Below are positions 1 to 5,240 of a stretch of 6,523 nt of DNA, piece by piece (positions within the stretch are counted from its first letter, which is position 1; each line of letters begins with the position of its first letter). This DNA comes from Candidatus Poribacteria bacterium. Its GTDB lineage: Bacteria; Poribacteria; WGA-4E; UBA9662. The notes beneath the pieces are model-generated. The model ran no database searches and had not been told where the DNA came from. It saw only the letters and a list, made by a program, of their open reading frames with translations. Where the stretch lies: contig PBVO01000085.1 in the NCBI GenBank assembly GCA_002729015.1, positions 1-6,523 of the forward strand. Direction: 5' to 3'. A program made the translations under genes and the position numbers.

Positions 1-1
1 A

Positions 2-355
2 ATTAAATTCAGGTCTCAACTTGAAGAAAATATCGCTAATTTACTCGAAGGTTTGGGAGTATCTTATCAGTATGAGTCTGAGAAACTTGGCTATACAATT
101 GAGCATAATTATACTCCTGATTTTGTTCTCCCAAATTATACTTACCTCGAAGCAAAAGGATACTGGGATCCAACAGACAGAAGGAAAATCCTTGCTGTTA
201 AAAAATCTAACCCAGATGCAGACATAAGAATGGTATTTCAATCACCTTATAATACCATTAGTAAACGTAGTAAAACAACGTATGCCAAATGGTGTGAAAA
301 GCACGACATACCCTGGACTTCTTATAAAGACATACCTATTGAATGGTTGGTCTAA
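2..355 (+). CDS. T7 gp3-like endonuclease I (Holliday-junction resolvase), 5' partial
   Basis: Phage endonuclease I is a dimeric nuclease that cuts branched DNA, resolves replication and recombination junctions and helps degrade host DNA. The frame is open from the left edge, so the start is outside the window; compared with T7 gp3 (149 residues) about 14 N-terminal residues are missing, and 117 are visible. All four catalytic positions of T7 gp3 have counterparts: the Glu of RSQLEE (codon 23-25, T7 E20), the Asp of YTPDF (119-121, T7 D55), and Glu and Lys of LEAKG (149-151 and 155-157, T7 E65 and K67). Matching blocks continue through DIRMVFQSP, a CEKH motif and IPIEW near the end. The protein stops about 20 residues earlier than T7 gp3, lacking its basic tail. 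TTG at 53 is an internal leucine, not a start. The stop overlaps the primase ATG by one base. Confidence 0.93.
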   Translation: MKFRSQLEENIANLLEGLGVSYQYESEKLGYTIEHNYTPDFVLPNYTYLEAKGYWDPTDRRKILAVKKSNPDADIRMVFQSPYNTISKRSKTTYAKWCEKHDIPWTSYKDIPIEWLV

Positions 356-357
356 TG
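353..357 (+). promoter_or_regulatory. TAATG stop/start coupling between endonuclease and primase
   Basis: The endonuclease stop TAA (353-355) shares its last base with the primase ATG (355-357). With no purine-rich Shine-Dalgarno in front, re-initiation by the terminating ribosome is the likely way this primase is translated. That mechanism is inference; the overlap is seen directly. Confidence 0.6.
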
Positions 358-1929
358 ACCGAATCAGAATTCGTTAGGCACATGCCTTGCAATTCGTGTG
401 GTTCATCAGATGGAAACTCTCTCTATTCTGATGGCCACACCTATTGTTTCGTCTGTCACGAAAGAACAGGCGACAATGATGTTCACAATCACAAGATGAG
501 CAAAACAGTACATCTTAAAGGATCAGCCGAAAGGTTGCATAAACGTAAAATATCTGAAAAAACTAATAAGTTTTATCAAATCTACAGGGACGGAGATACT
601 TTACGATTCCCATATTATGACGAATCAGGTATATTACAAGGTGTCAAAATTAAAACAAAACAAAAAGACTTCAGATATGAAGGAGTTCCCACTAACACTT
701 TATTTGGTCAGCATCGTTTCCCTAGTAGTGGTAAACGTATTGTTGTTACTGAAGGTGAGTTAGATGCTGCATCGTGTTACGAAGCTATGGGAGGATGGCC
801 AATGGTGTCTCTTCCTCATGGTGCTGCGAGCGCAAAGAAAGATATACAAAAGCAGATTCCACTATTCCAAGGTTATGAGGAGATTGTTCTATTCTTCGAT
901 GGAGATGATCCAGGGCGTAAGGCAACAGAACAGGTTGCGTCAGTATTACCGCCTGGCAAGGTCAAAATCGCTACCCTACAGGGCTTTAAAGACCCCTCAG
1001 AGGCTTTACAAGCTGACGATGCTGAAGCGATTCGAAAGGCTATTTGGGACGCTAAACCCTATAGACCTGATGGTATCGTCGATGGAAAAACGCTCCTCAC
1101 GACGGTCACAACGCCACAAGCACCCTTTGATCACGAATACCCGTTCCAAGGACTCAACGAGAAGTTACACGGGATCAGGTACGGAGAACTTGTCACGTTT
1201 ACTGCTGGTTCTGGCTCAGGAAAAACTTCCATCATGCGTCACATTGCAGCTGACTTGCTCAGCAAAGGGGAATCAGTTGGTATCTTGGAGCTTGAAGCAA
1301 GCAATAGACGAACCGCACTTGGATTGATGTCCACAGCTGTTGGTAAAAATCTTCAGATTGGAGAACATACTGAAGAAGAATTAACAGAAGCTTTTTCCAA
1401 ATCAATAGATAAATGGAATTTATTTTTATTTGATGGTTTTGGTTCATTTGAACCTGATCTAATTTATAATAGAATAGAATATATGGCTACTGGTCTAGAA
1501 TGTAAGGTTATATTTTTAGATCACCTTAGTATATTACTATCTGGATTAGATGGGGATGAGCGTAGAATGATAGACACCACAATGACAAAATTAAGGTCAT
1601 TGGTAGAACGTACAGGTGTTGCATTGTTTTTAGTATCACATTTAAGGAGAAGTGGTAATGATAGGACTTCGCACGAAGAGGGAGGTCGAGTTAGCTTGTC
1701 CTCACTTAGAGGATCTCACAGCATTGCTCAAATATCAGATTCTGTCGTTGCCCTCGAAGTCGATCAGCAATCCGATTCTGATAGAAAACTTACGACAGTT
1801 AGAACTCTTAAAAATCGCTATTCAGGCGAAGTTGGAGTGAGTTGTCGATTAAGTTATGATTTAAACACATGTAGATTTATTGAACATGAAACTGAGGAAA
1901 CCACCTTTAACCCAGCCACGGATTTTTGA
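355..1929 (+). CDS. T7 gp4-like DNA primase/helicase
   Basis: Bifunctional replication protein: the N-terminal half makes RNA primers, the C-terminal half is a hexameric 5'-3' helicase that unwinds the fork. The protein has 524 residues from ATG 355 (T7 gp4, 566). The zinc-binding domain has Cys12, 15, 31 and 34 around a segment nearly identical to T7 (CGSSDGNSLYSDGHTYC). The TOPRIM fold shows TEGE (Glu133) and DGDDPGRKA (Asp182, Asp184). The RecA-like helicase has Walker A GSGSGKTS (285-292, Lys290), Walker B VIFLDH (Asp389), and a C-terminal LKNRYSGEVG block. The last residues are NPATDF, ending in Phe as T7 gp4 does; in T7 the acidic tail and terminal Phe dock the helicase to the polymerase. 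Start: ATG 355 overlaps the previous stop (TAATG) and gives the T7-like N-terminus; ATG 343 in the same frame would add four residues. Neither has a good Shine-Dalgarno. Codon use shifts to strongly AT-ending between about 1370 and 1660. Confidence 0.96.
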   Translation: MTESEFVRHMPCNSCGSSDGNSLYSDGHTYCFVCHERTGDNDVHNHKMSKTVHLKGSAERLHKRKISEKTNKFYQIYRDGDTLRFPYYDESGILQGVKIKTKQKDFRYEGVPTNTLFGQHRFPSSGKRIVVTEGELDAASCYEAMGGWPMVSLPHGAASAKKDIQKQIPLFQGYEEIVLFFDGDDPGRKATEQVASVLPPGKVKIATLQGFKDPSEALQADDAEAIRKAIWDAKPYRPDGIVDGKTLLTTVTTPQAPFDHEYPFQGLNEKLHGIRYGELVTFTAGSGSGKTSIMRHIAADLLSKGESVGILELEASNRRTALGLMSTAVGKNLQIGEHTEEELTEAFSKSIDKWNLFLFDGFGSFEPDLIYNRIEYMATGLECKVIFLDHLSILLSGLDGDERRMIDTTMTKLRSLVERTGVALFLVSHLRRSGNDRTSHEEGGRVSLSSLRGSHSIAQISDSVVALEVDQQSDSDRKLTTVRTLKNRYSGEVGVSCRLSYDLNTCRFIEHETEETTFNPATDF

Positions 1930-2065
1930 TGGAGGATATGAACATCCATGGTATAAATATCTAAATAAACCTAAACCACCTAGCAAGGAAGCAGTTGAAA
2001 AAGCAAAATTCAAGGACAAAACCTTTCACTGGAACAGGGATAATAATATTCGATCTAGAAACTAA
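1886..2065 (+). CDS. small hypothetical protein (59 aa), or N-terminal piece of the polymerase
   Basis: I do not recognise a named family. The frame encodes 59 residues from ATG 1886 (a TTG at 1880 would add two). It starts inside the primase tail (44-base overlap) and ends inside the exonuclease-domain gene (71-base overlap). It looks like protein rather than chance: RIFDGGYEHPWYKYLNKP, then PPSKEAVEKAKFKDKTFHW, rich in Lys, Pro and aromatics, with a short likely helix. The other two frames across 1930-1994 are interrupted, so this is the only continuous coding option there. No signal peptide or membrane segment is visible. Removing one G from the GGG run at 2037-2039 would join it in phase to the exonuclease domain (..HWNR then IIIFDLET), so it may be a stand-alone small gene or an N-terminal extension of the polymerase cut off by a one-base difference. 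No clear ribosome binding site precedes ATG 1886. Confidence 0.6.
   Translation: MKLRKPPLTQPRIFDGGYEHPWYKYLNKPKPPSKEAVEKAKFKDKTFHWNRDNNIRSRN
1931..1935 (+). promoter_or_regulatory. strong Shine-Dalgarno-like GGAGG
   Basis: GGAGG lies just after the primase stop. It precedes ATG 1938 by only two bases and ATG 1948 by twelve, but both open very short frames (8 codons to TAA 1962-1964, and 2 codons). A TGATG overlap (1927-1931) also opens an 11-codon version of the 8-codon frame. In the 59-codon frame these bases encode Asp-Gly-Gly, which may be the whole explanation. Confidence 0.25.
1985..1991 (+). promoter_or_regulatory. AAGGAAG ribosome binding site deciding a TTG start
   Basis: AAGGAAG ends three bases before TTG 1995 (five bases from its GGA core). 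The exonuclease-domain frame has no ATG or GTG between its upstream in-frame stop (TAA 1962-1964) and its first catalytic motif, so this site is the best support for initiation at TTG 1995. Confidence 0.5.
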
Positions 2066-2567
2066 TGGTCTATTAAATGATGCTACCCGTATCCACTGTA
2101 TTGCAAACAACTATGTTGAAGACAATGAAACAGTTTCGTTTAACGATGAAAGCCCTGGTAAAGGGATGTCTTCGCCTGTGGTTAGAGCAATCCAACACCT
2201 CGAAATGGCTGATTTCATTGTCGGTCATAATATCGTGGGTTTTGATATCCCTATCATCAAGCGTATCTACCCTTTCTTTAATCCCACTGGTATTATTATT
2301 GATACTCTCATTTTATCTAGGTTATATCATCCGAATTTACTCGATATAGATAAATCACATGCATGGAAACACATGCCATTACAATTATATGGACGCCACT
2401 CTCTTGAGTCCTATGGATATAGACTGAATGAATACAAAGGAAACTTTGCTAAGACAACTGATTGGTCTGAATGGTCTCAGGAAATGGAAGATTATTGCGT
2501 CCAAGACGTTAATGTTACCACCAAATTATGGAATCATTTCCTACCATACCTGAATGGATTACGTTAG
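1995..2567 (+). CDS. DNA polymerase 3'-5' proofreading exonuclease domain, separate frame
   Basis: This is the proofreading half of a T7 gp5-type (family A) DNA polymerase, as its own 190-residue frame; it matches about residues 1-190 of T7 gp5. The DEDDy signatures are present: Exo I FDLET (Asp20, Glu22), Exo II GHNIVGFDIP (Asp84), Exo III YCVQD (Tyr167, Asp171). Other T7-like blocks are IDTLILSRLYHPNL and GRHSLESYGYRL. The only usable start is TTG 1995, with AAGGAAG in front; the first 15 residues before IIIFDLET have no match in T7, whose protein begins almost at this motif. The polymerase domain follows in another frame with a 40-base overlap. One extra T in the TTT run at 2537-2539 would fuse the two (NHF then PTIPEW). 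It may be a genuinely split proofreading subunit, a fragment made by a one-base deletion, or part of a frameshifted product. Function of the domain is clear; gene boundaries are not. Confidence 0.85.
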   Translation: MKKQNSRTKPFTGTGIIIFDLETNGLLNDATRIHCIANNYVEDNETVSFNDESPGKGMSSPVVRAIQHLEMADFIVGHNIVGFDIPIIKRIYPFFNPTGIIIDTLILSRLYHPNLLDIDKSHAWKHMPLQLYGRHSLESYGYRLNEYKGNFAKTTDWSEWSQEMEDYCVQDVNVTTKLWNHFLPYLNGLR

Positions 2568-3796
2568 AACATCAGGTTGCACAAATACTTACACAACAGG
2601 AGCTCCATGGATGGTATTTTAATGAACAGGCTGCACGGGAACTTGAATCTACTCTCAGAAATGAGTATGAGAAAACTTGTAAGTTACTTCGAAACAGGCA
2701 TCCTTTCGTTGAAGGATCGCAATTTACTCCTAAAAGAAATAATTCTCGCCAAGGCTACGTCGAAGGTTGTACACTTACTAAATTAAAAGATTTCAATCCC
2801 GCATCTAGGGATCACATATCATGGATCTTACAAACACACTATGGCTGGATTCCTTCATCAACAACGAACTCAGGGAAGGCAGTTATAGACGAGACCGTAT
2901 TGAAAGAACTTGGGACGGATATTGCTCTTCAGTTCTTGACACTACTGGATCTGACCAAAAAGCTTGGGATGATATCCGAAGGCGTGAACGCATGGCAGAA
3001 GCTATGTACGAAGTCTAGAATACATCACCATTGTTCGGTAGCAACAGCTACATTTAGATGCGCCCATCGTACTCCAAATTTAGGGCAGGTTCCTAGTGAT
3101 GAAAGGTTCAGACGTTTATTTACTGCTAGTCCAGGTAAGAAACTTGCTGCTGCTGATCTTAGCGGTATTGAGTTACGTATGCTTGCTCACTATCTCGGTA
3201 GATATGATGGAGGGAGATACGCTAGAGTGCTTCTCGAAGGGGACATACACCAAGAAAATGCAGACAAAATTGGAGTCACTCGTAAACAAATAAAAACAAT
3301 TTCGTACGCCTTTCTTTATGGGGCGGGCGATGCCAAATTAGGATATTCCTATGACAAATTACTTTCCGAGAACCAGGCAAAGAAGAAAGGTAAAGAAATT
3401 AGAGAAGCGTATGTCAATGCTATTGAAGGACTTAAAGAACTCTTGGAAGCTGTATACAAGGCTAGTGAGAGGGGTTATGTACTGGGGCTAGACAAACGTA
3501 AGATATTAGTAGATAAAAAACATAAAAGTTTAAATTACCTTTTGCAAGGGTCGGCTGCAATTGTTGCGAAAAAATGGATGGTTATTACCCATGACCATAT
3601 CAAAGAAATGGGTTTACGCTGCAATCAGCTCGCTTTTATTCATGACGAGTTGCAGTTCGAATCAATCCCAGAACATGTTGATGATCTCAAACATCTTCTT
3701 GTTCTCTCCGCTGCTGAAGCAGGTGAGCATTACAATATGCGAATACCCGTAGCTGCTGAAGCTAAAGATGGAGATAACTGGGCAGACACCCACTAA
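2528..3796 (+). CDS. family A DNA polymerase, polymerase domain (T7 gp5 C-terminal part)
   Basis: Replicative polymerase core of T7 gp5 type, 422 residues from ATG 2528. Motif A is ADLSGIELR (catalytic Asp210). Motif B is RKQIKTISYAFLYGAG, with Arg252, Lys256 and Tyr260 matching T7 R518, K522 and Y526. Motif C is FIHDELQ (His372, Asp373, Glu374). The C-terminus, DGDNWADTH, resembles T7's NWAICH. FNPASRDH (89-96) aligns with T7 FNPSSRDH; the stretch before it, which holds the thioredoxin-binding loop in T7, is about half as long. The proofreading domain is not in this frame but in the overlapping upstream one. ATG 2528 has no convincing Shine-Dalgarno, so translation probably depends on coupling to the upstream frame. 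The sequence before residue 10 (PTIPEW) still looks like inter-domain linker, so the split falls between two structural domains. Confidence 0.95.
   Translation: MESFPTIPEWITLEHQVAQILTQQELHGWYFNEQAARELESTLRNEYEKTCKLLRNRHPFVEGSQFTPKRNNSRQGYVEGCTLTKLKDFNPASRDHISWILQTHYGWIPSSTTNSGKAVIDETVLKELGTDIALQFLTLLDLTKKLGMISEGVNAWQKLCTKSRIHHHCSVATATFRCAHRTPNLGQVPSDERFRRLFTASPGKKLAAADLSGIELRMLAHYLGRYDGGRYARVLLEGDIHQENADKIGVTRKQIKTISYAFLYGAGDAKLGYSYDKLLSENQAKKKGKEIREAYVNAIEGLKELLEAVYKASERGYVLGLDKRKILVDKKHKSLNYLLQGSAAIVAKKWMVITHDHIKEMGLRCNQLAFIHDELQFESIPEHVDDLKHLLVLSAAEAGEHYNMRIPVAAEAKDGDNWADTH
2537..2541 (+). other. frame junction at a TTT run between exonuclease and polymerase domains
   Basis: Upstream frame reads CAT TTC CTA, downstream frame reads TTT CCT ACC. 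A backward slip of one base by tRNA-Phe (TTC to TTT) or an added T gives His-Phe-Pro-Thr-Ile-Pro and one continuous polymerase. No canonical X-XXY-YYZ slippery heptamer is present, so an indel, real or technical, or a true gene split are simpler explanations than programmed slippage. Confidence 0.4.
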
Positions 3797-3799
3797 TTT

Positions 3800-4579
3800 A
3801 TGAAATTATTAATAGATGCAGACTTCATCGTATATAAGTCGTGCGCTGCAGCGGAGAATGAGGTTGACTTTGGTAACGATGTTATTCTTGTCACTTCTAA
3901 CTTTAGTGATGCATACAATGCAACGAAACGAGAACTTACCAAAATTGAAAACAAATTTGGATCCCTCTCTACACTAATATTATTCTTTTCTGACAGTGTG
4001 AATTTTAGAAAAAAAATTCTTGAGTCATATAAAGGTCATCGTAATCGTAAAAAACCTTGTGGATACAAGCGTGTTATAGAGGCTTTAAAAAAAGAATATA
4101 AAGTTATTATTAAACCTGGATTGGAAGCTGATGATACCATGGGTGTTTACAGTACCAAATTTCCAGGAAATACTATTGTCTCACCTGATAAGGATATGAG
4201 ACAGATCCCTGGACAACTATATAACTTTGAAGAAGTTTTCACAATCACACCGGAAGAGGGTGCTAAATGGCATCTGATTCAAAGCTGTGCTGGAGACCAG
4301 ACAGATGGATATGGTGGAGTACCAGGAATTGGGGTCAAAAGAGCTACAAATATATTCGAAGAGAAAGGTTATAGCTGGAAAACAGTAGTTGAAATGTTTA
4401 AAGATAAAGGTTTCGATGAAGAAGAAGCTTTAACCAATGCAAGACTTGCACGAATTTTAACAGTAGATGATTATGACTTCAAAAGAAAAGAACCAATCTT
4501 ATGGAATCCCAGCTCCGATTACAGAATTGACGATGGAGCAGGATCTACAAATGAGGATTCTAGACGACAGACTAAATAG
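3800..4579 (+). CDS. T7 gp6-like 5'-3' exonuclease (FEN/RNase H-type)
   Basis: A 5'-3' exonuclease of the flap-endonuclease superfamily; in T7 gp6 removes RNA primers, degrades host DNA and takes part in recombination. The protein has 259 residues (T7 gp6, 300), with a shorter N-terminus. Metal-binding acidic positions are in family order: IDAD (Asp6, Asp8), SDSVNFRK with a following YKGHRNRKKP basic segment, LEADD (Glu109, Asp111, Asp112), SPDKD (Asp130, Asp132) and GDQTDG (Asp166, Asp169). GVPGIGVKRA right after is the helix-3-turn-helix DNA-binding motif. ARLARILTVDDYDF near the end parallels T7's ARILRFNEYNF. It starts three bases after the polymerase stop with no clear Shine-Dalgarno and overlaps the next gene by 29 bases, so it is co-expressed with the replication genes. 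Confidence 0.95.
   Translation: MKLLIDADFIVYKSCAAAENEVDFGNDVILVTSNFSDAYNATKRELTKIENKFGSLSTLILFFSDSVNFRKKILESYKGHRNRKKPCGYKRVIEALKKEYKVIIKPGLEADDTMGVYSTKFPGNTIVSPDKDMRQIPGQLYNFEEVFTITPEEGAKWHLIQSCAGDQTDGYGGVPGIGVKRATNIFEEKGYSWKTVVEMFKDKGFDEEEALTNARLARILTVDDYDFKRKEPILWNPSSDYRIDDGAGSTNEDSRRQTK
4540..4543 (+). promoter_or_regulatory. AGGA ribosome binding site for the 65-aa gene
   Basis: AGGA lies seven bases before ATG 4551, with a further GGAG at 4535-4538. This supports ATG 4551 over the in-frame ATG 4533 for the small gene that follows. Confidence 0.45.
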
Positions 4580-4748
4580 TGGCGAGGTTGCATACGAAGA
4601 TCTTGTCACTGTCTTTCTTGCCATGCAAAGACAAAACTTTGTCATGGGTAATTCAATTAAAAATTTAATTAAAAAATGGCCAAAGGTCCATCCTACTATC
4701 AACGAGGTTCCTGCGATGTTTGGGATTTTATTAGAGAAAACGGATTAA
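4551..4748 (+). CDS. hypothetical small phage protein (65 aa)
   Basis: I do not recognise a named domain. The frame begins MRILDDRLNSGEVAYEDLV, continues with a likely amphipathic helix (VFLAMQRQNFVMGNSIKNLI), a basic KKWPK patch, and a mixed C-terminus. No signal peptide or membrane segment is convincing. It fills the only gap in the 3' half: it starts 29 bases inside the exonuclease gene and its last 73 bases (about 24 residues) overlap the DUF3310 gene in another frame. ATG 4551 has AGGA seven bases upstream; ATG 4533 would add six residues. Ordinary-looking codons through 4580-4675, where no other frame is coding, argue that it is real. Its place between a DNA exonuclease and nucleotide-pool genes suggests a role in phage DNA metabolism, but that is only context. 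Confidence 0.72.
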   Translation: MRILDDRLNSGEVAYEDLVTVFLAMQRQNFVMGNSIKNLIKKWPKVHPTINEVPAMFGILLEKTD

Positions 4749-4969
4749 ATTTCCATCTCGGTAATGCTATCAAATACATAGCAAGAGCAGGACATAAAAC
4801 AAAAAACAAAATCGAAGACATCGAAAAAGCAATCCACTACCTAGAAAACGAACTCCACCATGAAAAAGACCTTTATCTCCGAGCAAGCCAAGGAATTTCG
4901 CACAAAGTACAATATAGCGAACTCCCAAGTGCAAGGGACACGTACATATCAGAAAAATCTGATTGTTGA
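4676..4969 (+). CDS. DUF3310 protein (related to C-terminal part of T7 gp1.7 nucleotide kinase)
   Basis: Residues 7-63 match my recollection of the DUF3310 pattern: YYQRGSCDVWDFI, then LNFHLGNAIKYIARAGHK (24-41) and a helix IEDIEKAIHYLENEL (46-60). In T7 this domain forms the C-terminal part of gp1.7, reported as a nucleotide kinase acting on dGMP and dTMP; whether this short version (97 residues) has that activity is not shown by sequence. The first 24 codons overlap the previous gene and the last 110 bases overlap the MazG-like gene. The domain ends about where the MazG ATG begins, so the tail (residue 63 on, ending EKSDC) is encoded wholly in overlap and has no family match I can see. ATG 4676 is the first usable start: the same frame has stops shortly upstream, and no clear Shine-Dalgarno is present. 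Confidence 0.88.
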   Translation: MAKGPSYYQRGSCDVWDFIRENGLNFHLGNAIKYIARAGHKTKNKIEDIEKAIHYLENELHHEKDLYLRASQGISHKVQYSELPSARDTYISEKSDC

Positions 4970-5240
4970 AGAGTTCAAGGAGTTTATTGAGGCAGAAGGT
5001 ATGCTGTTTAGAAGGAGTTTAGATTTACAAGCAGAAGCTTTAAAAGAATTAGCTGATTTAGTATATGTATGTTATCAATATGCTGAGAATATGGGTTGGT
5101 TTTTAGATGAAGCGTTAGATAGAGTACATAAAAGTAATATGTCCAAACTCGGAGAGGACGGTAAACCAATATACCGAGATGATGGAAAGGTTCTTAAAGG
5201 ACCAAATTATAAACCACCAACTTTAGAAGATTTATTTTAA
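4860..5240 (+). CDS. MazG-like nucleotide pyrophosphohydrolase
   Basis: All-alpha NTP pyrophosphohydrolase, 126 residues. Such enzymes hydrolyse (d)NTPs to the monophosphate plus pyrophosphate, with metal held by an EExxE and an ExxD motif. Both are visible: EEFKE (Glu37, Glu38, Glu41) and ELAD (Glu63, Asp66), the latter in a helix continuing LVYVCYQYAENMGW. The C-terminal block, ALDRVHKSNMSKLGEDGKP then KGPNYKPPTLEDLF, is characteristic of phage single-domain versions. The N-terminal helix (ISEQAKEFRTKYNI) is needed for the fold, so the start at ATG 4860, deep inside the DUF3310 gene, is credible despite no Shine-Dalgarno. It sits directly before ribonucleotide reductase, which fits a role in shaping dNTP pools. 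MazG of cyanophages was once proposed to degrade ppGpp; this sequence cannot decide the substrate. Codons after about 4970 are markedly more A/T-ending than in the overlap. Confidence 0.9.
   Translation: MKKTFISEQAKEFRTKYNIANSQVQGTRTYQKNLIVEEFKEFIEAEGMLFRRSLDLQAEALKELADLVYVCYQYAENMGWFLDEALDRVHKSNMSKLGEDGKPIYRDDGKVLKGPNYKPPTLEDLF

Noticed and set aside
53..55. TTG 53 as the start of the endonuclease
   Set aside because: The frame continues upstream with RSQLEE, which holds the first catalytic Glu, so the true start is left of the window.
764..1327. 187-codon frame on the plus strand
   Set aside because: It lies inside the primase/helicase, across the TOPRIM and Walker A regions; its composition (Arg, Leu, Ser-rich) is that of a shifted shadow.
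2523..2567. Programmed -1 frameshift heptamer in the exonuclease/polymerase overlap
   Set aside because: No X-XXY-YYZ heptamer is in phase and no stable downstream hairpin is evident; only a simple Phe codon slip is possible.
44..3238. Recurring CTCGAAG heptamer (for example at 44, 147, 1753, 3233)
   Set aside because: Mostly Leu-Glu codons in phase with genes; no regular spacing or intergenic placement to suggest a site.
4655..4670. Perfect inverted repeat AATTAAA-AA-TTTAATT just before ATG 4676
   Set aside because: It is only A and T with a two-base loop, lies within Asn/Ile/Lys/Leu codons, and would make a weak hairpin; chance is sufficient.
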